Positions 7,976 to 15,711 of a stretch of DNA of 64,000 nt are shown piece after piece. A program made the translations under genes and the position numbers. Position 1 is the first letter of the stretch, and every line of letters starts with the position of its first letter. A model generated the notes under the pieces. It had not been told where the DNA came from and ran no database searches. It saw nothing but the letters and a program-made list of their open reading frames with translations. Source of the DNA: an uncultured Coriobacteriaceae bacterium (GTDB lineage: Bacteria; Actinomycetota; Coriobacteriia; Coriobacteriales; Atopobiaceae); NCBI GenBank assembly GCA_902791035.1, contig CADAUA010000004.1, positions 1-64,000 of the forward strand. Reading direction: 5' to 3'.

Positions 7976-8770
7976 CTAGCCCAGCTCGTCGCGCAAGATC
8001 TTCCTGCACGTCTCCTCGTACGTCCCGGCGCCCTCCTCCGACTGCACGAACTGGTCGTACTTCTCTGCCTCGTAGAGCGGCATGCTGGGGAGCACGAACT
8101 CGGTGCCCCACGATCGCTCGATCGTGTCCAGCTCGTCCATCTGTATGACCTCCACGCGACTCGCCACGTTGTCCACGTCCGTGGGGATGCGGGAATACGC
8201 GCTCTCCGCCAGCAGATAGGTCTGCATCGGGAGGCTTCCCTCCAGCTCCGCCGGATAGGCCTTCTCGTTGAGGAAGAGCAGGTAGCTCTGGTCCTTCCTC
8301 ATGGGAGGAGTCCCCCACGCGAGGCAGTCCGCCGTGGAGCGCAGCACCCGGCCATCCGAGAAGTAGCCACCACTCTCGGCCCGCAAGGCTCCCGGTTCGC
8401 CGATGGCGTAGGGCTCGTAGAGCCAGATCGTCTCCCCGACTCCGGGTCCGATACCGCGGACGACCCCCTCGATCTCGACTTCGCTCTTCAATGCCTGGTA
8501 GACGTAGGTCCTCTGTCCCGTGAACCGCCCGACTACGACAAGAGACGACATGCCCTCAAGGTCACCCGTCGCGACCTCCTCCAAGACGGCATCGGAGGAG
8601 GGCATGGCCTCGAAGGCTATCGCAGCCAGACTAGTGGGGTCCTTGGCGTACCCGGTCGCGCTGGCCCTCAGTCCAAGGCCGGCCCCGGCGCACACAGCCA
8701 GGAGGCACGCCATCAGGATCCAGAAGGTCCGCGGCCGCATTCTGGGGAGTGCGAAACCCTTATATGCCAT
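7976..8770 (-). CDS. Cassette 2: single-pass protein with large extracytoplasmic domain
   Basis: The protein has 264 residues with one membrane segment near residues 15-35 (TFWILMACLLAVCAGAGLGL) and an acidic domain predicted outside the cell. It is the paralogue of 3002-3892, with the same blocks (VVVGRFTGQRTY, GVVRG.G, PMR..QSYLLFL..KAYP, YLLAESAYSR.PTD). Its ATG overlaps the ABC ATPase gene by 11 bp, as in cassette 1, and has GGGGAGGT 6 bases upstream. The tail differs: cassette 1 has an inserted Asp-rich DTDGDGTDDG stretch that could bind calcium, which is absent here. Function unknown; an extracellular partner of the exported protein is the simplest idea. Confidence 0.85.
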   Translation of the reverse strand: MAYKGFALPRMRPRTFWILMACLLAVCAGAGLGLRASATGYAKDPTSLAAIAFEAMPSSDAVLEEVATGDLEGMSSLVVVGRFTGQRTYVYQALKSEVEIEGVVRGIGPGVGETIWLYEPYAIGEPGALRAESGGYFSDGRVLRSTADCLAWGTPPMRKDQSYLLFLNEKAYPAELEGSLPMQTYLLAESAYSRIPTDVDNVASRVEVIQMDELDTIERSWGTEFVLPSMPLYEAEKYDQFVQSEEGAGTYEETCRKILRDELG

Positions 8771-9416
8771 CGCCCACCTCCCCCACCAGGCGACCCTCGG
8801 CCATCAGGTATCTCCTGTCGCAGAGGGCCTCCAGCTCCGGCATGTTGTGGCACGACACCAGAACGGTGGCACCACGGGCGCGCTCCTCGCACACCAACTT
8901 GAGCACGAGGTCGATGCCGTCCACGTCGAGCGTGTTCGTCGGCTCGTCAAGTATCAGAAGGTCAGGCGACTCCATGACGGCCTGTGCTATGAGCAACCGC
9001 TGGCCCATCCCGAGCGAGTACGCCGAGAAGGGCCTGGTATCCTGGGGGTCAAGCCCCACGCGCAAAAGGGCCCGCTCTATCTCCTCCGCACCGGCCACGC
9101 GCCGTATGGAGGCCAGGAGCTCCAGGTTCTGCCTGCCCGTGCACTCGCCCCAGAAGCCCGTGCTGTCGAACGCCAGCCCCATACTGGGCGGAAAGTCCAC
9201 ATCGCGTCCCAAGCGCTGACCGAACACCTCGACGTATCCCGATGTCAGGTGTATGAGGCCCGAGACAGCTCTGAAGAGCATGGTCTTTCCTGATCCGTTG
9301 GCACCGGAGAACCCATACACGCCCCCACGGGGAAGCTCGACCGTCACGTCATCGAGGACCGTGCGGCCCCTAATCCGCTTCGTCGCGCCAAGAATCCTCA
9401 CTGCACCGCCTGCCAT
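8760..9416 (-). CDS. Cassette 2: ABC transporter ATPase
   Basis: This ATP-binding subunit has about 218 residues: Walker A GANGSGKT, signature YSLGMGQR, Walker B LLILDEPT and switch His in SCHNM. It is very similar to 3882-4553 (identical GVYGFSG leading into Walker A, shared LTSG.VEVFGQ and LGRDVDFP-like segments, QAVMESP). The ATG at 9416 is chosen because GAGGGG lies about 8 bases upstream; an in-frame GTG at 9425 would overlap that site. It follows membrane protein C by 12 bp and overlaps the next gene. It is predicted to drive export by the three membrane proteins of this cassette. Confidence 0.92.
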   Translation of the reverse strand: MAGGAVRILGATKRIRGRTVLDDVTVELPRGGVYGFSGANGSGKTMLFRAVSGLIHLTSGYVEVFGQRLGRDVDFPPSMGLAFDSTGFWGECTGRQNLELLASIRRVAGAEEIERALLRVGLDPQDTRPFSAYSLGMGQRLLIAQAVMESPDLLILDEPTNTLDVDGIDLVLKLVCEERARGATVLVSCHNMPELEALCDRRYLMAEGRLVGEVGDGI

Positions 9417-9428
9417 GAATTCCACCCC

Positions 9429-10232
9429 TCACATCACGTCCGTGATCCCAAAACCACGGATCAGCACGGCCATCGCACACGCAGCCGCAAGCCCAAGGAC
9501 CAGCACCGACACCCAGGGGTTCGCTCCCGCCATACCCTCCGTGCCCCACAGCCAGCCCAGAGAGGAATGCCACGCCACGAGGCCGCGACACGACGGAGCC
9601 CACGCCCACGGTGCCTCGGCTACCGTGCCAGATCCCGTACCGGCCAGCGCCAGAATCCCAAGGTGCAGGCCCCACACCGCTGCAAAGCCAACCATGGCAT
9701 CCGTGCGTACGGCAACGAGATTGCACCAGAGCACGAGCGCACCCAGCAGCGTCCCCTCCAGTGCCACCGTCCACAGGCACCCCATACCCAGGCTGCCCAC
9801 GCAGGGTCCCACCGTGGGCTCCAGGCAGGACACCGCAGCGACCAGCGAGCACGACAGGGCCTCGTAGATGTAGGCAGCAGCCCAAGCGCGCAGACACCTC
9901 TGACCCATCCACCGCGCCCGTCCCATTCTGGGCAGCACGCATGACGCGTCCTGCGCAAGTGAACGACTGACGTAGTCGGAAAGACCAAGCCCCAGGGCGA
10001 GGTTTGGCATGTAAGTGATCACACCCAGCAGAGGCTGCGCCTGTCCCCATGCCTGTGGCACGAACGCGCCTCCCCACAGAACGGCCAGGAGGAGCTCTTG
10101 CGCTCCCAGGCCCCTCAGACAGAGGGCAACGAAGCCCCTGAGGGCGGCACATCCAAAGACCACCAGCACATCCCGACGCCTCGGACGCGGCAGAACGCCC
10201 ACCGCGGTATCGCCTCGGTCACGACGACGCAT
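9429..10232 (-). CDS. Cassette 2: polytopic membrane protein C
   Basis: The protein has about 267 residues with a basic N-terminus (MRRRDRGD) and six or more hydrophobic segments. The ATG at 10232 overlaps the previous gene by 14 bp, matching the layout of cassette 1. Sequence similarity to 4578-5336 is low, but position, length, topology and the 'SRSLA.....VLPR' segment agree. This is the fastest-diverging membrane component of the pair, which may mean it contacts a variable partner. It is probably an integral component of the exporter. Confidence 0.75.
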   Translation of the reverse strand: MRRRDRGDTAVGVLPRPRRRDVLVVFGCAALRGFVALCLRGLGAQELLLAVLWGGAFVPQAWGQAQPLLGVITYMPNLALGLGLSDYVSRSLAQDASCVLPRMGRARWMGQRCLRAWAAAYIYEALSCSLVAAVSCLEPTVGPCVGSLGMGCLWTVALEGTLLGALVLWCNLVAVRTDAMVGFAAVWGLHLGILALAGTGSGTVAEAPWAWAPSCRGLVAWHSSLGWLWGTEGMAGANPWVSVLVLGLAAACAMAVLIRGFGITDVM

Positions 10233-10974
10233 CCCTGGGACCTCCCGCCCCCAAGAAGTCCGCCCGCCTGAAGACCCGGAGGTCGATGACCCAGAGTATG
10301 GCCGCGACGCACACGAGACGGGCAAGCCCCGCGGCTGCCATCACCGGATCCTCAGGCGAAGCCCAAGCCAGCGAGTTCCAACCCATCCATAGCGCCCCCT
10401 GGTGGCTAGCCGGAAGGGACGAGAGTAGCGGGTCCAGCATCCCGTAGGCAAAAGCGGCCACCATGGCAAGTCCCGGGGAACCTCCCAACTGCCCGACCAT
10501 GGCCATGATGGCCCCAACGGCCGCAAAGAACGTGCTCTGGTAGGCTATTTGTACCGCCAAAAAGGCAGCAACAGTCCCTGTATCCAAAGCAGGCTCCACG
10601 GGAGCGCAGGCAAGAAGGGTCACCGAGGGGACGGCCGTGCAAATGGCAAAGACAAGCGCCCACTGCACCGTCAGCCTAGTCAGGCGCGCAATTGCCCGGC
10701 GTCGCGACTTCATCCTAGCGAGACTCTGAGGCGCAAGCGCCCCAGCCTGCACATTCGCGACGCCAAAGGCATAGAGAGGCACGAATAGGCCACCAGCCAG
10801 CGTGGAAGGCACCAAATCAAGATATGCCGCGCCAATAGTTGGCTGTTGGACGATCGAAACAAGGACCTGCCTATCAGTCGTGAGGAACCTGGCACATCCA
10901 AAGGCAGCCAACACCGCGACAGTAGCTAACGGGGTGCGGTCTGCCACGAGCCATGCAGGCGCTCTCCCCCTCAT
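10219..10974 (-). CDS. Cassette 2: polytopic membrane protein B
   Basis: The protein has about 251 residues with six predicted spans. Its ATG (10974) overlaps the upstream stop codon as ATGA, the same coupling as at 6057-6060, which settles the start against a longer frame from 11064. It is paralogous to 5329-6060, with LFVPLYAFG in the second span region and WMGWNSLAWASPEDP near the C-terminus. It is a likely permease subunit with the ATPase at 8760-9416. Confidence 0.82.
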   Translation of the reverse strand: MRGRAPAWLVADRTPLATVAVLAAFGCARFLTTDRQVLVSIVQQPTIGAAYLDLVPSTLAGGLFVPLYAFGVANVQAGALAPQSLARMKSRRRAIARLTRLTVQWALVFAICTAVPSVTLLACAPVEPALDTGTVAAFLAVQIAYQSTFFAAVGAIMAMVGQLGGSPGLAMVAAFAYGMLDPLLSSLPASHQGALWMGWNSLAWASPEDPVMAAAGLARLVCVAAILWVIDLRVFRRADFLGAGGPRDASS

Positions 10975-11819
10975 ACCGCCAAGTCCTCTCGGCCAAGCAA
11001 GGCACGAGCAAGTAGGACAAGCACCGATGCCGCTCCCAGCGCCAGCACCACAAGAGCGTCCCACACTCCACCAGCCATGGCACTCATGGGCGGCAGGAGC
11101 ATGGCACTTGCGTTGAAACGTGCCGGAAGCGCTGCGGATAGGGCAATGTACAGGACCGTGGGTATGCCGATGACCATGACCCTACCAGTCCGCACGTTGG
11201 CCGAGACGGCATACGAAAGCGCCGCGAGGGTTCCCGCCCAGAGTGCATCGTAGAGGCAATAGAGGAGGTTATATTCGTACCGGTTGGAGAACAGAAGGGG
11301 CGCCATGGGAACTACCTCCAACCAAGAGAACTCGTCCTGCCGCGTGGTAGCAAAACCCAAGGTCACAAACGCATCTGGAGCCGCATCGAGTGGGAAGGCG
11401 ATGAGCGCTACAGCTTGTGAGGCCAGGAGTACCGCCAGCGCACATACAAAGGCCACCAAGAATGCCGCGAATGCCCCGGAGAGAACATAGCTGTGGAGGG
11501 AGCATCTCGAGGCGATAACGGCGCTCATGCCGGACGACTGGTCGCGGTTGAGCGAGTCGCCGAAGAGGGACGCCGTAAGAGGAAACAGGAAGTAACCCAC
11601 GTAGAAGACGAAGAGCATCGCATTGGCGCGAAAGCCGTTGCCCATCCACGCCGTGGCGGCAGAGGGCATTTCTCCCGCGTCGTGTCCCCAGAACATGAGG
11701 CACGTCTGCACGAAGCAAGCCGTGACGACCACCATTGAGATCAGCACCACGTAGGGGAGGAGCTTTGTGTGGAAGGCCCGCCAGAGTTGGAGTCGCAACA
11801 CACCCTTCTTGAGCCCCAT
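10971..11819 (-). CDS. Cassette 2: polytopic membrane protein A
   Basis: The protein has about 282 residues and starts at the ATG at 11819, with GAGGAG 8 bases upstream. The N-terminus is basic and amphipathic (MGLKKGVLRLQLWRAFHTK), followed by about six spans. It shares LPYVVLIS, C.MFWGHDAGEMPSA, NRYEYNLLYCLYDALWAG and a loop 'GD.L.RD' with 6057-6893. This is the best conserved membrane component between the cassettes and resembles ABC-2-type permeases in general form. It lies 41 bp after the secreted-protein gene and is coupled to the next gene. Confidence 0.85.
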   Translation of the reverse strand: MGLKKGVLRLQLWRAFHTKLLPYVVLISMVVVTACFVQTCLMFWGHDAGEMPSAATAWMGNGFRANAMLFVFYVGYFLFPLTASLFGDSLNRDQSSGMSAVIASRCSLHSYVLSGAFAAFLVAFVCALAVLLASQAVALIAFPLDAAPDAFVTLGFATTRQDEFSWLEVVPMAPLLFSNRYEYNLLYCLYDALWAGTLAALSYAVSANVRTGRVMVIGIPTVLYIALSAALPARFNASAMLLPPMSAMAGGVWDALVVLALGAASVLVLLARALLGREDLAV

Positions 11820-11860
11820 GGCTACGCTCCTCACCCTGGAGTTTGTATGCAAGAAATGTC

Positions 11861-12256
11861 TTACCTGACGTTAAAGCAGTAATTGCCCCTCATGTAGTAG
11901 GGTGACGCAGCAGCGTTGGAACCCTGCGCAAAGAGTTGCACTGATCCAGTGAAACTCGACCTGTACGTCATGGTCTGTGTTGTACGCGGGCTTATTGCCA
12001 CGAAATCGGTGCACCTTCCGCCTCCAACGACCTCGACCCAGAAGATGCCGCCACCTGCACAGTCATAGTCAACCGAAGCCGTGGCACGCCCATATGATGA
12101 GCTATGCTCGCCCGTGATTAGCTTTGTCGAATATTGGTTAGACACCGACTTCCCATACCGCCCTTGATAAGCCGCAAGCGACGGAGTCGCCACGCCAAGC
12201 ACAAGCAAGATGCCTATCGCAAGGCTAACTATCAGATTCCTGATATGCCCTCCCAT
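11861..12256 (-). CDS. Cassette 2: small secreted protein
   Basis: The 131-residue precursor starts at the ATG at 12256, with GGAGG 4 bases upstream; a longer frame from 12334 lacks a site. A signal peptide (core NLIVSLAIGILLVLGVA) ends at about SLAA. The mature part is Gly/Ser/Tyr-rich with three cysteines. It keeps SYG.AT, PRTT..MTY, FTGSV.LF and the C-terminal NVR of its paralogue at 6948-7349, while the loops and cysteine pattern differ. It is the first gene of cassette 2 and the probable exported product or a secreted partner. Outside the signal peptide, conserved and variable patches alternate, as expected for an effector under diversifying selection; that is inference. Confidence 0.85.
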   Translation of the reverse strand: MGGHIRNLIVSLAIGILLVLGVATPSLAAYQGRYGKSVSNQYSTKLITGEHSSSYGRATASVDYDCAGGGIFWVEVVGGGRCTDFVAISPRTTQTMTYRSSFTGSVQLFAQGSNAAASPYYMRGNYCFNVR

Positions 12257-12878
12257 CTTTCCTCCATCCGTCGCGGCCTCAACTCCGACAACTGCAAGCG
12301 GCAACCCGAGAGAACAAGCAAGGCAAATACACATAGTGTTAAGCAGGGATTTAGAAAGCTATTCGTATTCTTACTGTACAATCTTCCGCACGGCTCATAT
12401 TCTACTGTCGGCAACTGGTTCGCCTGCAGTCGCGAATGGCACAAGTTGTATTAGTCTTTGAATTGTTACCATCTTGGCTGCACTAAACATCGTCGCTGGT
12501 GACCATGTTTTCCTGTGCCTGCAAACGATCTGCCTGATGGTGGAATTTGCCCCAGCCTACGGGCCGGCGCAGGAGTCGGCGCAGATGGTGCACCCTATCG
12601 AGCGTCTCAGGCGAGCCTTTCCTTCTCACGTGGCACTAGGGTGCAAGAAGGATGGGATTTGATGCCTTTCCTGCACCCTACTCTGCGTCCGGCGTCGAAT
12701 CGCTTGCCACAATTGGAATTAATGTGCATTGCCGCTCAGGTCAAGTTCATTCGCGTTTTGATGTACTCGCGCCCAAACGGACGGATATGGAGACGCTCGG
12801 CCACGCGCGATGCGGCCCTGTCCTAGACTCTTTGGCACCGAGCCATGCCCGCTGCCTACCGCCCGCAAGGAGGGTCCC
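12257..12878. other. Intergenic region upstream of cassette 2
   Basis: No credible gene is seen. The part at 12310-12480 is AT-rich and should contain the cassette 2 promoter on the minus strand, but I cannot pick a convincing -10/-35 pair. Two ACAGTA-R-GAAT-like words lie about 31 bases apart on that strand (around 12408 and 12377). The right half carries GGGTGCA/TGCACCC repeats. Confidence 0.5.
12588..12681. repeat. TGCACCC-type inverted repeats, group 1
   Basis: Three copies of a TAGGGTGCA-like word are present: TGCACCCTA inverted at 12589-12597, TAGGGTGCAAGAA at 12637-12649 and TTTCCTGCACCCTA at 12667-12680. The last two can pair as a hairpin. The same words recur at 19406-19550. Confidence 0.6.
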
Positions 12879-12977
12879 ATGAACACCTTTGATGCCCACA
12901 GGTACTTTGCCTGCCTCACCGTCGTCTGCTTCGCCCTTACGGTGATCTCCGGCCTAGTGATGACGAACGAGCACTAG
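12879..12977 (+). CDS. 32-residue single-span membrane microprotein
   Basis: A short frame encodes MNTFDAHRYFAC, then a hydrophobic segment (LTVVCFALTVISGLVM) and the tail TNEH. The ribosome binding site AAGGAGG lies 6 bases before the ATG and is one of the strongest in the window, which is the main reason to believe it. Its 3' end overlaps the end of the convergent gene 12974-13198 by 4 bp. It is predicted to be an inner-membrane microprotein. The function is unknown and no relative is recognised. Confidence 0.6.
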   Translation: MNTFDAHRYFACLTVVCFALTVISGLVMTNEH

Positions 12978-13198
12978 CGCACTGGCAGCTCCCCTTTGGG
13001 GAGGCCGCCCAACAGTCCGAACTCCTCATAGCGTGCCAGCATGGCCTGGAGGCTGAGCTTGTTGCCCGTGAGCTGCCGGTAGGTGGCAGTCTTGACCTTC
13101 CCCTCCGCCCTCATCCTCTCCATCCTGGTCACGGTGTCCTCATACTCTCCCAGGACGGACCGCAGCATCTCCTCGAACCTCTCCTCGCGCTCGCTCAT
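12974..13198 (-). CDS. Small charged helical protein, unknown
   Basis: The protein has 74 residues, highly charged and largely helical (SEREERFEEMLRSVLGEYED), with an amphipathic region suited to dimerisation. There is no membrane segment or signal peptide, so it is presumably cytoplasmic. AGGAG lies about 10 bases upstream of the ATG. It follows the esterase gene closely on the same strand (the stop of this gene is distal; 13 bp separate its start from the esterase stop) and is probably co-transcribed with it. Not recognised. Confidence 0.7.
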   Translation of the reverse strand: MSEREERFEEMLRSVLGEYEDTVTRMERMRAEGKVKTATYRQLTGNKLSLQAMLARYEEFGLLGGLPKGELPVR

Positions 13199-13211
13199 AG
13201 CATCGCGACTC

Positions 13212-14567
13212 CTATCCCAACCTCTGCGCAGCCAGCCAGTCCCAGAGTCTCACACCGTCCTCCTCGCAGAGGCCATCGAAGAAGTACACCCACGAGAAGT
13301 GCCCCTGGTACTGGTAGGGAGCGCCATCGGGACCCGCGTAGAGCCCCGAGGTGTCGTGCACGTCGTCAAAGACGGACGTGTGCACGTCGGCTCCCAGGGC
13401 CCGCAGGCGCGCGACCGTGGGTTCCTCGAACCGCGAGGGGTCCACCGTGGTGTCGTTGCGCGCCCAGGTGAACCAGGTGGGCGTCTGGGCCACCGCCGCG
13501 AGCTCGACATCGTCGAGCCCCGCGTCCAGGTAGGCCTCGCAGATGGGGAAGCCTGCGGCAAAGTAGCCCGGGTAGTTGGCCAGGAGGTCCATGGTCATGT
13601 AGCCGCCGTTGGAGCAGCCGCCCACGTAGATGCGCGACCGGTCGATGCCAGGGTGGTCCGCCACGTACTTGTCTATGAGCTCCTTGAGCGTGGCCAGGTA
13701 GATGGAGTCCGTGCCCGGGTTGTCCTGCCAGTCACCGCTGGCGTCGTAGACCATCCAGAAGAGCGGGGTCTGCGGGCAGAGGACGTAGGCCCCGCCCATC
13801 GACTCTTGGAACTCGCGCCCAAGGAGGGCCGAGACCTTGTTCCCCAGGACGGCGATGCGCGGGTCCGTGCCACCCTCCCCCGCGCCGTGCAGCCAGATGA
13901 CCAGGGGATGCGTTGCACCGCCCTCCTCCCCGTCCTCGGCTGGCGAGAAGGACGCATAGGTCAGCGACTGCCCATCCGTCCCCGTAAAGCTCTCGTCGAG
14001 CTCCACGCCCTCCAGCTGGGGAATCAGCGCCGCGTCCAGGTCGACGTCGGTCGCGATGTCGAGGACCCGCACCTGCGCGCCGTCTGGCCGCCTGAGCCCC
14101 GCGCCATCCAGGAGGGAAACACGCAGCTCATAGGGGTCGCTCCAGGTGACCTGGCTCGTCGCGAAGTCATAGCGGAAGGGAGAGCCCAGCTCCGGCCCAC
14201 AGGCCAGCTCCAAAGCGACGTAGCGCGAGCTGGCGGCCTCCGTCCGCTCCCCCTGCGCGTCACAGGCATAGGCGTCCGCCACCATCCGGGGGACGGACTC
14301 CTCCTGATGGGCACCGCCCGTCCGAACGCCCGACGGCTCGTGAGTCTCCACCACTTGGAAGTCCCCGGGTCGCACGGTCGACGCGTCCACCTCCTGGTCC
14401 AGACAGAGGATGGCCTTGGTGACGGCAGGCCCCCAGTCGCAGCCCTCGATCACCACCTGCTGGGTGCCTCCCAGCGCGTTGGGCGTTCCAGCCTGCGCAC
14501 AGCCAACCATCAGCACCACCCCCACAGCCGCGATGGCAGCAAGAAGGCACCTACCCATACCCCTCAT
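13212..14567 (-). CDS. Secreted lipoprotein esterase / alpha-beta hydrolase
   Basis: The protein has 451 residues. The N-terminal lipoprotein signal peptide ends in a lipobox LMVGC. Then comes a domain of about 190 residues of beta-sandwich character, and an alpha/beta hydrolase domain: LVIWLHGAGEGG (oxyanion region), the nucleophile elbow GGCSNGG with Ser in GxSxG, and a late GHFSWVYFFD that supplies His. This layout matches the PHB-depolymerase/feruloyl-esterase-like peptidases with an Ig-like N-terminal domain. It should act on the outer face of the membrane, hydrolysing an ester or a peptide; the substrate cannot be told. The ATG at 14567 is chosen for its GGGGAGAGG site and because it begins the signal peptide. 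Confidence 0.88.
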   Translation of the reverse strand: MRGMGRCLLAAIAAVGVVLMVGCAQAGTPNALGGTQQVVIEGCDWGPAVTKAILCLDQEVDASTVRPGDFQVVETHEPSGVRTGGAHQEESVPRMVADAYACDAQGERTEAASSRYVALELACGPELGSPFRYDFATSQVTWSDPYELRVSLLDGAGLRRPDGAQVRVLDIATDVDLDAALIPQLEGVELDESFTGTDGQSLTYASFSPAEDGEEGGATHPLVIWLHGAGEGGTDPRIAVLGNKVSALLGREFQESMGGAYVLCPQTPLFWMVYDASGDWQDNPGTDSIYLATLKELIDKYVADHPGIDRSRIYVGGCSNGGYMTMDLLANYPGYFAAGFPICEAYLDAGLDDVELAAVAQTPTWFTWARNDTTVDPSRFEEPTVARLRALGADVHTSVFDDVHDTSGLYAGPDGAPYQYQGHFSWVYFFDGLCEEDGVRLWDWLAAQRLG

Positions 14568-14723
14568 CGCCTCTCCCCTTCCGTGCTCTGTCAACGCATC
14601 GATTGTGCACCATCGAGGACTGCAGGGGCCAGCAGGGAACACGAGGGTGGCGTCCTCGCAAACTGTCGCGGAGACGCCACCACTGAATCCAAACCAGTCT
14701 CTTTGGCGTGAGCGCAGGACCTT

Positions 14724-14915
14724 CTAGACGGCCCCACCCATGAGCACCCAAACGGCATAGGCAAGCAGGAAGAGGAGAAGGACGAGCCCGATGTTCGCCT
14801 CAGCCTCCCCACCCTGCCTTGCGGACTCGCGCAGGTCCGCGGCCCGCTCCGGACCGACCGCCATGCGCTCGGGCTCCTGTGTGCTCGTCGCGCAACTCGT
14901 AGACGACCGCTTCAT
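14724..14915 (-). CDS. Small C-terminally anchored membrane protein
   Basis: The protein has 63 residues: a polar N-terminal half (MKRSSTSCATSTQEPERMAV) and a single C-terminal membrane span (IGLVLLLFLLAYAVWVLMG). The ATG at 14915 has GGGGTGGG about 4 bases upstream. Longer upstream frame lacks coding character. Tail-anchored topology, N-terminus in the cytoplasm, would be expected. No family recognised. Confidence 0.5.
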   Translation of the reverse strand: MKRSSTSCATSTQEPERMAVGPERAADLRESARQGGEAEANIGLVLLLFLLAYAVWVLMGGAV

Positions 14916-15144
14916 GTTCCCACCCCCCGCAAGACCAGAAGAGCAGAGACCTACCTGCGTCGAATCAGGCACCAACCGACAGGCACCCGTCGAATTGCTC
15001 GTCCTCGCCCATCGGAACGCACCTCCTCCGGCCGCCGCACATCCATAGGGCGCGGTTCTATTCGTTAGCGGGAGTATACCCGTGCGACACCCGCCCGATG
15101 CTCTTGTCGGTGGATGGCGTCTGAACGGTACCAAACGCGCAGCA

Positions 15145-15531
15145 TCAGGCAGACTCGAGGAACCCGTAGAGAAGCGTGGCCTCCCAACCGGCGCGAGCAT
15201 CCTCCGAGATCTGGAAGCGGTCGGAGACCACCTGCTCGGTGGCAACGATGCGCATCTCGGAGTCGAAGTCATCCTGCAGCCCCTCGCCCAGCTCCATCGG
15301 TCGAGCAATCTCCGAATGGCTGGAGGGGCCGGCAAGCGCGATTCCCGCGAACTCTCCCCCGCACTCCGCCACCAGCCGCACGGTACTGGGCTCCAGATGG
15401 TGCATGAGCTCCGCCCGTGCGCAGGCACTGGCAAGCGGGTCCTCCAGGTGCGGGTACCAGAGGACACGAACAAGGTCGGCGGCAGGCCGAAAGTCCTTGT
15501 CGCTGTAGGGCCTGATGGAGATAGGTTGCAA
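15145..15531 (-). pseudogene. Truncated GNAT-type N-acetyltransferase
   Basis: The frame starts at a TTG (15531) with AAGGAG 5 bases upstream and encodes about 128 residues beginning MQPISIRPYSDKDF, a typical GNAT opening (beta1, then 'D...A.L...LW'). A second beta region follows (VRLVAECGGEFAGIALAG). The frame ends before the acetyl-CoA-binding motif A (R/Q-x-x-G-x-G/A) that every active GNAT needs, and no downstream frame supplies it. I read it as a 3'-truncated gene. A divergent non-catalytic protein is less likely. Confidence 0.55.
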
Positions 15532-15711
15532 CAGTGCTCCTTGGGTCGACGATGGCCTGCAGACGACCGTACGGCGTCGCGTCGGGGCGCACGAGTTGCC
15601 CCCGCCTACAGCCGGGGGCAACCGGAGTGTCCTGGCCCTTCGTGGCTTACCGAGTGGCAATCACCCACGGCCATACCCGCGGGCGACTTTCGCTCGGCAC
15701 CCGACAGTCTA

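Noticed and set aside
13083-14711. A 542-codon plus-strand frame
   Set aside because: It is antisense to the esterase lipoprotein gene, which has a lipobox, nucleophile elbow and ribosome binding site.
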